A DNA stretch of 64,000 bases from Sphingomonas sp. Root241 (GTDB taxonomy: Bacteria; Pseudomonadota; Alphaproteobacteria; Sphingomonadales; Sphingomonadaceae): NCBI RefSeq assembly GCF_001428865.1, contig NZ_LMIV01000001.1, positions 1,101,881-1,165,880 of the forward strand, in the 5' to 3' direction. Below are positions 1 through 8,054 of the stretch, one piece after another. Below the pieces are notes generated by a model that had not been told where the DNA came from, made no database searches, and saw only the letters and a list, made by a program, of their open reading frames with translations. Made by a program: the position numbers and the translations under genes. Each line of letters begins with the position of its first letter. Position 1 is the first letter of the stretch.

Positions 1-932
1 GCCAGGAACCGCGATTTGGCATGACTGGCGCTTTCTGCCGCGGCCCGTGCCGTCTCCATCATCCGCGCCTCGGCGATGTGCTGTTCCTGCCGCGCCGCCA
101 TGTGCCTTTTCAGGCTCAGCACCCGATAGACGAGAAGCAATGCGGCCAGCGTCGTCCAGATGCCGAGGATCAGCAGATACCATTGCTCGGTCGAAAGCAC
201 GCTGCCGTCGAAGTCCAGGGATTCGACCTCGAATTCGTGGTGGCCGGGCCTCGCGTCCGGACCCGTCTGCAAGTCGATGGCGACGACATTGTCGATCATC
301 GGCGTGCTCGCCAAAGGATTGGCTTGCTGATGCGCCTCTATCCACCAGGGCTCGACCACGGCGTCGGCAAGCTGCAGCTCGATGGTCTGGCGACCCGGCA
401 CCACCTTGAATTCTATCGCGTTCGGCTGGGCGTCCTCGTCGGCGACCGGCTTGCCGTCGCGCATCCTGCGGTTCTTGAGGGCGAGCTTGAGTGTTTCGGA
501 CGCACCCCGATAGTCGATCACGAGCGTGACTTTGCTGAACCGCGACAGATCACGGCCTGAGCCGGTGTTGCGCTTGTCCAGGATCAGGCCATAGCCGCAA
601 AAGGGATAGGCGTAGCCCGGCTTGATCTCGCACGACCATTTGAGTGGCTGCGACGCAATCGAGGTTGCGATCGAGGCGCCGCCGGAGGTTTGATCGCTGT
701 AGGAATAGACAGGTAGTTGAGCGACCAGGGAGGGGCGGATCGCCATGTGGCGGTCGACGATCGTGTTCTTGAAAAGGACAGCGGCAAAGGTCGCGACGAG
801 CAGGACGAATACGATCGCCTCGAGCTTCAGGCCGCCGAGCTTCGAACCGCCAGATCGGGGCTGGTGGCAAGCGACACGATCAGCAGAGGGAAGGGATGAA
901 GGCGACGACACCGCATCCAGTCCTGTCGACAC
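1..932 (-). CDS. Sensor histidine kinase, N-terminal part (cut by window edge)
   Basis: Reading the minus strand from a GTG at 932 (GGGAG about 8 bases upstream) gives 310 open codons that leave the window. Residues about 37-56 (AIVFVLLVATFAAVLF) form one membrane span. About 190 residues of probably periplasmic sensor domain follow, then a second span (WYLLILGIWTTLAALLLVY, ending near 267) and a coiled linker ending SHAKSRFLA. That last string is the usual lead-in to the H-box (NMSHELRTP) of hybrid and orthodox histidine kinases, so the phospho-acceptor His should lie just outside the window. The sensor domain has three Cys residues (WSCEIKPGYAYPFCGYG and one near the N-terminus) and matches no family I recognise. 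A GTG at 911 is an alternative start. The kinase call is inferred from the linker and membrane topology, because the catalytic core is not visible. Confidence 0.72.
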   Translation of the reverse strand, partial: MSTGLDAVSSPSSLPSADRVACHQPRSGGSKLGGLKLEAIVFVLLVATFAAVLFKNTIVDRHMAIRPSLVAQLPVYSYSDQTSGGASIATSIASQPLKWSCEIKPGYAYPFCGYGLILDKRNTGSGRDLSRFSKVTLVIDYRGASETLKLALKNRRMRDGKPVADEDAQPNAIEFKVVPGRQTIELQLADAVVEPWWIEAHQQANPLASTPMIDNVVAIDLQTGPDARPGHHEFEVESLDFDGSVLSTEQWYLLILGIWTTLAALLLVYRVLSLKRHMAARQEQHIAEARMMETARAAAESASHAKSRFL

Positions 933-1122
933 GCTTACACTCCCGACAGCTCATACAAATGGAGCCCATTCACTCCATTATAGAACCGGGCCCGTCGCCG
1001 GCTCGCTACTCGCGCGAAAATCTGGGCACCGGGATGCTGCGGCGGTCTTGCGATTGATTCGCAGCGGGAACTTGCGCGCCGATGACGCTTTGCAATGCTC
1101 GACATCAAACGGGAGAATTTCC

Positions 1123-1635
1123 ATGCCGGATCAGGAATATACCGACGCGATTGCCCTGCTGAAGGCGGACCATCGCAAGGTCGAGGAACTGTTCGAACGC
1201 TATGAAAGCACGAGCGAATCGGCGGCCAAGCGGAAGCTCGCGCACCAGATCTGCGTCGAGCTCAAGATCCACACCGCGATCGAGGAGGAGATCTTCTACC
1301 CCGCCTTCAAGGGCAAGATCGAAGGCGATACGCTCGACGAGGCCTATGTCGAGCATGACGGCGCCAAGATCCTGATCAACGATATCGAGGCGGGGAGCCC
1401 CGGCGACGAATTCTACGACGCCAAGGTCAAGGTGCTCTCCGAAGAGATACAGCACCATGTTCATGAGGAAGAGATGCGCGGCGAGGGCATGTTCGCCCAG
1501 TGCCGCAAGACCGATGTCGACCTAGTCGCGCTGCGCGACGCGATGCTGGCGCGGAAGCAGGAACTGATGGTCCAGGAGAAGAGCGCCGGCCTGCCACCCG
1601 CGGAACCGCGTGCGGTGAACCTGCAGCCCGCCTGA
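1123..1635 (+). CDS. Hemerythrin HHE domain protein
   Basis: A 170-residue soluble protein starts at an ATG with GGGAG at 1111-1115; a longer in-frame reading upstream lacks a convincing start and is not used. The first 140 residues follow the HHE cation-binding (hemerythrin) pattern: ADHRKVEELF, KIHTAIEEEIFYPAF, VEHDGAKILI and EIQHHVHEEEMRGEG. These supply the His and Glu/Asp ligands of a di-iron site in a four-helix bundle. Proteins of this size in Alphaproteobacteria are thought to bind O2 or NO, or to buffer iron and redox stress, in the cytoplasm. The C-terminal 30 residues are low-complexity (SAGLPPAEPRAVN). It stands alone, divergent from the kinase gene, and is followed by an inverted repeat. 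The ligand is not predictable from sequence. Confidence 0.88.
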   Translation: MPDQEYTDAIALLKADHRKVEELFERYESTSESAAKRKLAHQICVELKIHTAIEEEIFYPAFKGKIEGDTLDEAYVEHDGAKILINDIEAGSPGDEFYDAKVKVLSEEIQHHVHEEEMRGEGMFAQCRKTDVDLVALRDAMLARKQELMVQEKSAGLPPAEPRAVNLQPA

Positions 1636-1677
1636 GCGTGCGTGGACCAGGTTGAGGACTCATGTCCAAAAAAATGC

Positions 1678-1782
1678 GTCATCCGCGCGAAAGCGGGGAC
1701 CCATCTCCTGAACGAGCGGCAAAATGCACCGGTGCGTTTGTGGAAACTGTCGGAGATGGATCCCCGCTTTCGCGGGGATGAC
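1678..1782. repeat. REP-like inverted repeat, family A
   Basis: Two 31-base arms, 1678-1708 and 1752-1782, are inverted copies of each other (28-29 of 31 positions agree). Each contains the core GCGAAAGCGGGG, and they are separated by 43 bases. The same core family, GTCATCCCGGCGAAAGCCGGG, appears at 31406-31487 and in part at 43118-43142. Extragenic pairs of this kind are common in sphingomonads. This one lies in the gap between two convergent genes and may also serve as a transcription stop. Confidence 0.75.
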
Positions 1783-1836
1783 GAAGAAGAGAGGCCGGCC
1801 TGTTAATCAAAAATCAGCTTGGACAGGCTTCCCAGC

Positions 1837-3168
1837 CTAGTCCGCCTTGCGGCCCCATTCCTTGTTGATGCCCAGGGCCGCGAGGGTGCAGATCGCGCCG
1901 GAGAGCAGATAGGCGCCGACCGACCACAGCCCGAACTGGCTGGCGAGGGTGAGCGCGACGAGCGGGGCGAAGCCCGCGCCGATCAGCCAGGCGAGGTTAG
2001 AGGTGAGCGCCGCGCCGGTGTAGCGCCGTTGGCTCGAGAAGCTGCCGTTCACTGCGCCCGAGGATTGGCCGAAGGCAAGCCCGAGCAAAGCGAAGCCTGC
2101 GATCATATAGACGGTCTCGCCCGCGCCGCCGGCGCCGAGCAGCTGCGGTGCGAAACCGCTATAGGCGCCGATCAGCACTGCCGATACGCCGAGCACCGCG
2201 CGGCGACCGACGCGATCGGCGATCACGCCCGAGGCCATGATCGCGAGCACGCCGACCACTGCGCCGACCATCTCGATGACCAGGAAGCGGACGGGCGGCT
2301 CGCCGGTGTAGAGCGCCACCCAGGAGAGCGGGAACACCGTGACGAGGTGGAACATCGCGAAGCTGGCGAGCGGAGCGAAGGCGCCGAGGATCACGGTGCG
2401 GCCTTCCTCGCGCAGTGTCTCGCCGACGGGTGCGGGCTGGAGCTCGCGCGATTCGAACAGGTTCTCGAACTCGGGGGTCGCCACCAGCCGCAGCCGCGCG
2501 AACAGCGCCACGACGTTGATCGCGAAGGCGACGAAGAACGGATAGCGCCAGCCCCAGGACAGGAAGTCCTCGGTCGACAATGTCGACATGAAGAAGGCGA
2601 ACAGACCGCAGGCGACGAGCAGGCCCAGCGGTGCTCCCAATTGCGGGATCATCGCGTACCAGCCGCGCCGCTCGTGAGGCACATTGAGCGCGAGCAGCGA
2701 GGGCAGGCCGTCCCACGCGCCGCCCAATGCCGCGCCCTGGCCGAGCCGGAATAAGGCGAGCAGCCACACCGCGGCGATGCCGATCTGCCCGTAACCGGGC
2801 AGGAAGGCGATCGACATGGTCGAACCGCCGAGCAGGAACAATGCGATGGTGAGCTTCACGCCGCGGCCGTGGTTGCGGTCGATCCACATGAATATCAGCG
2901 AGCCGATCGGCCGGGCCATGAAGGCGAGCGCGAACAACCCGAACGAATAGAGCGTGCCGGTCAGCGGATCGGCGAACGGAAAGATCAGCGACGGGAACAC
3001 CAGCACCGAGGCGATGGCATAGACGAAGAAGTCAAAGAACTCGCTGGTGCGCCCCACGATCACGCCGATCGCGATTTCGCCCGGGGCGACGCGGTGCTCG
3101 CGCGCGTTCACGATGCGCGCGTCGCGCTCGAGGGGCGTCGATGTGGACGCGGCGATCGGTGCACTCAT
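1837..3168 (-). CDS. MFS transporter (metabolite:H+ symporter-like)
   Basis: A 443-residue integral membrane protein with about 12 hydrophobic spans. The first span region, SEFFDFFVYAIASVLVFPSLIFP, resembles the metabolite:H+ symporter (MHS) subgroup of the major facilitator superfamily. The loop between spans 2 and 3 (FMARPIGSLIFMWIDRNHGRG) is a variant of the MFS signature, and a second-half copy is GVIADRVGRRAVLG. The start is the ATG at 3168, with GGAG ten bases upstream; a much longer in-frame reading upstream overlaps cyoA and is rejected. It is divergent from the cyo operon across 132 bases. MHS members carry organic acids, betaines or shikimate-like compounds, but the substrate here cannot be told from sequence or neighbours. 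Confidence 0.88.
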   Translation of the reverse strand: MSAPIAASTSTPLERDARIVNAREHRVAPGEIAIGVIVGRTSEFFDFFVYAIASVLVFPSLIFPFADPLTGTLYSFGLFALAFMARPIGSLIFMWIDRNHGRGVKLTIALFLLGGSTMSIAFLPGYGQIGIAAVWLLALFRLGQGAALGGAWDGLPSLLALNVPHERRGWYAMIPQLGAPLGLLVACGLFAFFMSTLSTEDFLSWGWRYPFFVAFAINVVALFARLRLVATPEFENLFESRELQPAPVGETLREEGRTVILGAFAPLASFAMFHLVTVFPLSWVALYTGEPPVRFLVIEMVGAVVGVLAIMASGVIADRVGRRAVLGVSAVLIGAYSGFAPQLLGAGGAGETVYMIAGFALLGLAFGQSSGAVNGSFSSQRRYTGAALTSNLAWLIGAGFAPLVALTLASQFGLWSVGAYLLSGAICTLAALGINKEWGRKAD

Positions 3169-3249
3169 TCGCTTTCTGCTCCGGCGGCCTGATTCGATGT
3201 TATTGCGTTTCAACGCCCGTTGCACCAGAAAAGCGCGCGAGTGGGGATA

Positions 3250-3262
3250 GGACAAAATGTCC
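3250..3262. promoter_or_regulatory. Possible operator: short inverted repeat before cyoA
   Basis: GGACAAAATGTCC has 5-base inverted arms around AAA, 38 bases before the cyoA start, in the 132-base divergent gap shared with the MFS gene. An A/T-rich stretch (GATGTTATTGCGTTTCAA) lies about 50 bases upstream. Position suggests a regulator or promoter element for the oxidase operon. I cannot assign it to RegA or to an FNR-type protein. Confidence 0.3.
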
Positions 3263-3300
3263 AATGTCGGCGCATGGGCGCGTCGGGATAGGCGAGGTCC

Positions 3301-4347
3301 ATGCGCGAATACCTGAACCTGCCCACTGCTCGACGCGCCCTGGGAGCGCTGTGCCTCGCGGTGCTGCTCGCGGGCTGCAAAGGCGACGTGCTCGATCCCG
3401 CCGGCGATATCGCGCTCCAGCAGCGCGACATCATCTACATCTCGACCGCGCTGATGCTGCTGATCATCGTGCCGGTGATGGCGCTGACGATCGTCTTCGC
3501 GTGGCGCTATCGCGAGTCCAACAAGGAAGCGACCTACGATCCCGATTTCGATCACTCGACGTCGCTCGAACTGGTCATCTGGTCGGCGCCGCTGCTGATC
3601 ATCATCTGCCTCGGCGCCCTCACCTGGTGGAGTACCCACCTGCTCGATCCGTACCGTCCGCTGAACCGGATCTCGGCCGAGAAGGCAGTGGATCCCAAGG
3701 CCAAAACGATGGTGGTGCAGGTCGTCTCGCTCGACTGGAAATGGCTGTTCATCTACCCCGAACAGGGCATTGCGACGGTCAACGAGCTGGCGCTGCCGGT
3801 CGATCGGCCCGTGCGCTTCGAGCTGACCTCGACCAACATGATGAACACCTTCTACGCGCCCACCCTGGCGGGGATGATCTACACCATGCCGGGGATGCGC
3901 GGCACGCTCCACGCGGTACTCAACCGGCAGGGGCAGTTCGACGGCATGTCCGCCAATTACAGCGGCGCCGGCTTCTCCGACATGCGCTTCAAGCTTTACG
4001 GCGTCGACCAGGCGGGCTTCGATGCCTGGGTGGCGCGCGTGAAGGGATCGGGCCATGCGCTCGACACCAACGGCTTCCTGGCGCTCGAAAAGCCCAGTGA
4101 GAAGGTGCCCGCCATGTACTTCGCCGGCGTAGAAGGCGATTTGTTCGAGCGCGTCTACAAGCGCTGCGTCCGTCCCGGCACCCCCTGCATGAACGGGATG
4201 CACGGCGGTCACGGCTCGATGCCGGAGAGCGGAAAGCCCGAAGGCGCATTGTTCAAGGGAGGCGAAGAAAAGGGCCGGGGCGAGAGCCTCACGCCGCCCC
4301 CAGGTGCGCAAGCCAGCCCAGCACCGCATTCGCACCAGGAGCGCTAA
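3301..4347 (+). CDS. cyoA: Cytochrome bo3-type quinol oxidase subunit II
   Basis: A 348-residue subunit II of a heme-copper quinol oxidase. The N-terminal signal ends in a lipobox (LLAGC, Cys26), so the mature protein is probably a periplasm-facing lipoprotein. Two spans follow (STALMLLIIVPVMALTIVFAW and LELVIWSAPLLIIICLGAL), then the cupredoxin-like domain with VSLDWKWLFIYPEQGIATVNELALP, typical of CyoA. The Cu-A ligand pattern (CxxxCxxxH) of cytochrome c oxidases is absent, which agrees with quinol as electron donor. The C-terminal 60 residues are a His/Gly-rich, Cys-containing tail (CMNGMHGGHGSM). It is first in a tight operon: its stop is directly followed by the cyoB ATG. Confidence 0.96.
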   Translation: MREYLNLPTARRALGALCLAVLLAGCKGDVLDPAGDIALQQRDIIYISTALMLLIIVPVMALTIVFAWRYRESNKEATYDPDFDHSTSLELVIWSAPLLIIICLGALTWWSTHLLDPYRPLNRISAEKAVDPKAKTMVVQVVSLDWKWLFIYPEQGIATVNELALPVDRPVRFELTSTNMMNTFYAPTLAGMIYTMPGMRGTLHAVLNRQGQFDGMSANYSGAGFSDMRFKLYGVDQAGFDAWVARVKGSGHALDTNGFLALEKPSEKVPAMYFAGVEGDLFERVYKRCVRPGTPCMNGMHGGHGSMPESGKPEGALFKGGEEKGRGESLTPPPGAQASPAPHSHQER

Positions 4348-6348
4348 ATGTTCAACGAAACGCTGGCGCGCACGATCTTCGGCCGCCTTACCTTCGACTC
4401 CTTCCCGGTTCACGAGCCGATCCTGCTCGTGACCTTCGTCGTGGTGGTTCTACTTGGTCTCGGCCTCGTCGGCGCGGTCACCAAATACCGGCTCTGGGGC
4501 TGGCTGTGGCGCGAGTGGTTCACCACCGTGGACCACAAGAAGATCGGGATCATGTACATGATCCTGGGCATCATCATGCTGTTGCGTGGATTTTCCGACG
4601 CGCTGATGATGCGGCTCCAGCAATCCTTGTCGTTCGGCGCGAGCGAAGGCTATCTGAACGCCCACCATTACGATCAGATCTTCACCGCGCACGGCACGAT
4701 CATGATCTTCTTCGTGGCGATTCCGCTCGTCGTGGGGCTGATCAACTTCGTCATGCCGCTCCAGATCGGCGCGCGCGACGTCGCCTTCCCGTTCCTCAAC
4801 AATCTCAGCTTCTGGCTGACCGTGGCGGGCGCGCTGCTCGTGATGATCTCCTTGTTCGTCGGCGAATTCTCGCGTGCCGGCTGGCTCGGCTATGTGCCGG
4901 TCTCCAATCTGCAGAACAGTCCGGATACCGGGCCGGACTATTATCTATGGGCGCTGCAGATCGCCGGCATCGGCACGACGCTGTCGGGCATCAACATGGT
5001 CGTCACGATCATCAAGATGCGCGCGCCGGGCATGTCGCTGATGAAGATGCCGATCTTCTGCTGGACCGCTCTGTGCAGCAACGTGCTCGTCGTCGCGATC
5101 TTCCCGGTGCTCACCGCCACCTTCGCGATGCTGATGCTCGATCGCTATGTCGGGACCAATTTCTTCACCAACGATCTCGGCGGCAACCCGATGATGTACT
5201 GGAACCTGGTGTGGATCTGGGGCCACCCCGAGGTGTATGTGCTCGTCCTGCCGGTGTTCGGCATCTATTCCGAGATCACCTCGACCTTCACCGGCAAGCG
5301 GCTGTTCGGCTATTCGTCGATGGTCTACGCGACCGTGGTCATCACGATCCTGAGCTATCTCGTCTGGCTCCACCACTTCTTCACCATGGGATCGGGCGCC
5401 AGCGTCAACAGCTTCTTCGGCATCGCCACCATGGTGATCTCGATCCCCACCGGCGCGAAGATCTTCAACTGGCTCTTCACCATGTACCGCGGCCGCATCC
5501 GCTTCGAGCTGCCGATGATGTGGGTCGTCGCGTTCATGCTCACCTTCACGGTGGGCGGGATGACCGGCGTGCTCCTCGCCGTGCCCCCGGCGGACTTCGT
5601 GCTCCACAATTCGCTGTTCCTGGTGGCGCACTTCCACAACGTGATCATCGGCGGCGTGGTGTTCGGCCTGTTCGCGGGGATGGATTACTGGTTCCCCAAG
5701 GCGTTCGGTTTCAAGCTCGACCCCTTCTGGGGCAAGATCCACTTCTGGGGTTGGGTGATCGGCTATTGGGTGGCGTGGACCCCGATGTACATCGCCGGAC
5801 TGATGGGCGTGACGCGCCGCGTGCGCCATCTCGACGATGCGACATTGCAGCCGCTGTTCGTGATCGCGGCGATCGGCGCGGTGATCATCCTGATCGGCAT
5901 CGCGGCGTTCATCATCCAGATCGCGGTGAGCATCAAGAACCGCGACAAGTTGCGCGACACCACCGGCGATCCGTGGGACGGCCGCACGCTCGAATGGGCG
6001 ACCTCGTCGCCGCCGCCGGCCTATAATTTCGCATTCACGCCCAGGGTCCACGATCTCGACGCGTGGTACGACATGAAGCAGCGCGGGCACGAAGTGCCGC
6101 GGGCCGGCTTCCAGCCGATCCATATGCCGCGCAACACCGGCGCGGGCGTGATCCTCTCGTTCCTCGCCCTGGCGCTCGGCTTCGGTATGGTCTGGTACAT
6201 CTGGTGGCTCGCGGCGCTCTCGGCGGTCGGCCTGTTCGTCGTCTCGATCGGCCACACCTTCAACTACAACCGCGACTATTTCATCCCGGCGGATGAAGTC
6301 GCGCAGGACGAAAGCGAGCGCCTGAAGCTGCTCGGCGCAGGAGCCTGA
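4348..6348 (+). CDS. cyoB: Cytochrome bo3-type quinol oxidase subunit I
   Basis: A 666-residue subunit I with about 15 membrane spans, the length usual for CyoB. It carries the heme b/o3 and Cu-B centre. The six expected ligands are recognisable: the first heme b His in [25 protein letters not shown], which gives the Cu-B His and the cross-linked Tyr; WLHHFFTMG, the two further Cu-B His; and [13 protein letters not shown], with the heme o3 and second heme b His. It couples quinol oxidation and O2 reduction to proton pumping in the inner membrane. It begins immediately after the cyoA stop and ends one base before the cyoC start, so translation is coupled. Confidence 0.98.
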   Translation: MFNETLARTIFGRLTFDSFPVHEPILLVTFVVVVLLGLGLVGAVTKYRLWGWLWREWFTTVDHKKIGIMYMILGIIMLLRGFSDALMMRLQQSLSFGASEGYLNAHHYDQIFTAHGTIMIFFVAIPLVVGLINFVMPLQIGARDVAFPFLNNLSFWLTVAGALLVMISLFVGEFSRAGWLGYVPVSNLQNSPDTGPDYYLWALQIAGIGTTLSGINMVVTIIKMRAPGMSLMKMPIFCWTALCSNVLVVAIFPVLTATFAMLMLDRYVGTNFFTNDLGGNPMMYWNLVWIWGHPEVYVLVLPVFGIYSEITSTFTGKRLFGYSSMVYATVVITILSYLVWLHHFFTMGSGASVNSFFGIATMVISIPTGAKIFNWLFTMYRGRIRFELPMMWVVAFMLTFTVGGMTGVLLAVPPADFVLHNSLFLVAHFHNVIIGGVVFGLFAGMDYWFPKAFGFKLDPFWGKIHFWGWVIGYWVAWTPMYIAGLMGVTRRVRHLDDATLQPLFVIAAIGAVIILIGIAAFIIQIAVSIKNRDKLRDTTGDPWDGRTLEWATSSPPPAYNFAFTPRVHDLDAWYDMKQRGHEVPRAGFQPIHMPRNTGAGVILSFLALALGFGMVWYIWWLAALSAVGLFVVSIGHTFNYNRDYFIPADEVAQDESERLKLLGAGA

Positions 6349-6349
6349 C

Positions 6350-6982
6350 ATGGCGAGCGACGCAATGACCGCCGAGGGCGCGGCCAACCCGACCTTCTAT
6401 CACGTCGAAGAGCATCACCACGAGACCGGCGGCAGCACCGCTTTGGGTTTCTGGATCTACCTGATGAGCGACGCGCTCATCTTCGCCACCCTGTTCGCCA
6501 CTTATGGCGTGCTCAGCACCAGCTATGCCGGCGGGCCGACCCCGGCCGAGATATTCGAGCTGCCGCTGGTCGCAGTGAACACGGCCCTGCTGCTCATTTC
6601 GTCGATCACCTACGGCTTCGCGATGATTGCGATGCAGGAAGGCAGACTGAACGGCACCCGGCTGTGGCTGGTGATCACCGGGCTGCTCGGCGCCGGGTTC
6701 GTCGGGATCGAGCTGTTCGAGTTCAGCAGCCTGATCCATGAGGGCGCGACGCCGCAGACCAGCGCCTTCCTGTCGGCCTTCTTCACTCTCGTTGCGACGC
6801 ACGGGCTGCACGTCACCTTCGGCATCATCTGGCTGTGCGTGATGCTGGTCCAGCTCGGCCAGCGCGGGCTGCATCCTGAGAACCAGCGGCGGCTGATGTG
6901 CCTCAGCATGTTCTGGCACTTCCTCGACGTCGTCTGGATCGGCGTCTTCACCTTCGTCTATCTCCTCGGAGTCCTGCGATGA
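6350..6982 (+). CDS. cyoC: Cytochrome bo3-type quinol oxidase subunit III
   Basis: A 210-residue subunit III of the heme-copper oxidase family with five predicted spans, which is the CyoC topology. The start is the ATG at 6350, one base after the cyoB stop. Features include FWIYLMSDALIFATLFATYGVL near the N-terminus, the conserved Glu region FVGIELFEFSSL, and the closing LMCLSMFWHFLDVVWIGVFTFVYLLG. Subunit III stabilises subunit I and has no redox centre. The gene ends in an ATGA overlap with cyoD. Confidence 0.96.
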   Translation: MASDAMTAEGAANPTFYHVEEHHHETGGSTALGFWIYLMSDALIFATLFATYGVLSTSYAGGPTPAEIFELPLVAVNTALLLISSITYGFAMIAMQEGRLNGTRLWLVITGLLGAGFVGIELFEFSSLIHEGATPQTSAFLSAFFTLVATHGLHVTFGIIWLCVMLVQLGQRGLHPENQRRLMCLSMFWHFLDVVWIGVFTFVYLLGVLR

Positions 6983-7353
6983 GCGCGCCCCACAGCACCC
7001 ACGACGCCGACGGGCACGAAGGCGGGCACGGCCATTTCTCGCGCCGCGGCTATCTGATGGGCTTCCTGCTTTCGGCGGTGCTCACTGCGATCCCGTTCTG
7101 GCTGGTGATGACCGGCGTACTGCAGGACAAGCAGGCCGCAGTGCTGATCGTGATCGGTTTAGCGGTGATCCAGATACTGGTTCACACTGTCTGCTTCCTA
7201 CACCTCAACACCCGCTCGGAAGGCGGCTGGACGCTGATGGCCTATATCTTCACGGCAGTGATCGTGCTGATCGTGATCACGGGATCGCTGTGGATCATGT
7301 ATCATATCAACGGGAATATGATGCCCGCGCCGGCGGGGGGCTTCGGCTCCTGA
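6979..7353 (+). CDS. cyoD: Cytochrome bo3-type quinol oxidase subunit IV
   Basis: A 124-residue small subunit with a His-rich N-terminus (HSTHDADGHEGGHGH) and three membrane spans, as in CyoD (COX4_pro family). The conserved segment IQILVHTVCFLHLNTRSEGGW is present. The ATG at 6979 overlaps the cyoC stop by ATGA. CyoD assists Cu-B insertion and assembly of subunit I in the enteric enzyme. No cyoE (heme O synthase) follows; a SURF1 factor takes that place, so heme O synthesis must be encoded elsewhere. Confidence 0.94.
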   Translation: MSAPHSTHDADGHEGGHGHFSRRGYLMGFLLSAVLTAIPFWLVMTGVLQDKQAAVLIVIGLAVIQILVHTVCFLHLNTRSEGGWTLMAYIFTAVIVLIVITGSLWIMYHINGNMMPAPAGGFGS

Positions 7354-8054
7354 CATCCGGCGCCCGGCGCAACTGGTTCCTCGCGTTCGCGCTGCTCGCC
7401 GGCGCGGGCTTCACGGCGCTGGGCGTGTGGCAGATCGAGCGGCGGGCGTGGAAGCTCGACCTGATCGCCAGGGTCGATGCCCGCATCCATGCGCCCGCCG
7501 CGCCCTTGCCGGCCCGCGCCGATTGGGTGCGCGTAAATGCGCGTGATGATGCCTATCGGCATGTCCGCGTAACCGGCAGCTTCCTCCACGATCGCGAGAC
7601 GCTGGTTCAGGCGGTCACCGAACGGGGTGCGGGCTTCTGGGTGCTGACGCCGCTGCGCACTGCCGAGGGGATCGTGCTGGTCAATCGCGGCTTTGTGCCG
7701 CCCGAGCGTCGCGACCCGGCGCGCCGCCATGCGAGGCAGGGGCCGGTGACGGTCACCGGCCTTTTGCGGATGAGCGAGCCGGGTGGAGCGTTCCTGCGTT
7801 CCAACGATCCTGCGACGGGGCGCTGGTATTCGCGCGATGTGGCGGCGATCACCCGCACGCGGGGGCTAGGCGATGTGGCGCCCTTCTTCGTCGACGCGGA
7901 TGCGACGCCCAATCCCGGCGGCTACCCCGTCGGCGGGCTGACCGTCGTCGCTTTCCCCAACAACCATCTGGTCTATGCATTGACGTGGTTCGGACTCGCT
8001 GCGCTCTCGGCCTGGGGCGCGGCACTGATCCTGCGCAAGGCAAGGCGGAATTGA
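7350..8054 (+). CDS. SURF1 family oxidase assembly protein
   Basis: A protein of about 234 residues with the SURF1 layout: a short N-terminus, a membrane span (WFLAFALLAGAGFTALGVW) running into the family motif GVWQIERRAWKLDLI, a large periplasmic domain (VRVTGSFLHDRETLV, GFWVLTPLRTAEGIVLVNRGFVP), and a C-terminal span after NNHLVYALTWFGLA. SURF1 helps to place heme in subunit I of terminal oxidases. The start is uncertain. I chose the CTG at 7350 because it forms a CTGA overlap with the cyoD stop and has GGGGGG nine bases upstream. A GTG at 7290 would add 20 residues that merely read through cyoD and has no ribosome-binding site. The stop overlaps the next gene by one base (TGATG). Confidence 0.88.
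   Translation: MTSGARRNWFLAFALLAGAGFTALGVWQIERRAWKLDLIARVDARIHAPAAPLPARADWVRVNARDDAYRHVRVTGSFLHDRETLVQAVTERGAGFWVLTPLRTAEGIVLVNRGFVPPERRDPARRHARQGPVTVTGLLRMSEPGGAFLRSNDPATGRWYSRDVAAITRTRGLGDVAPFFVDADATPNPGGYPVGGLTVVAFPNNHLVYALTWFGLAALSAWGAALILRKARRN

Noticed and set aside
3169..4413. Long minus-strand open frame continuing upstream of the MFS transporter
   Set aside because: It is antisense to cyoA with Arg/His/Gln-rich, low-information sequence. The transporter has a good start with a ribosome-binding site at 3168.
4945..6387. Long open frame on the minus strand inside cyoB
   Set aside because: It is a shadow frame caused by high GC; composition is unlike protein, and cyoB is unmistakable on the plus strand.
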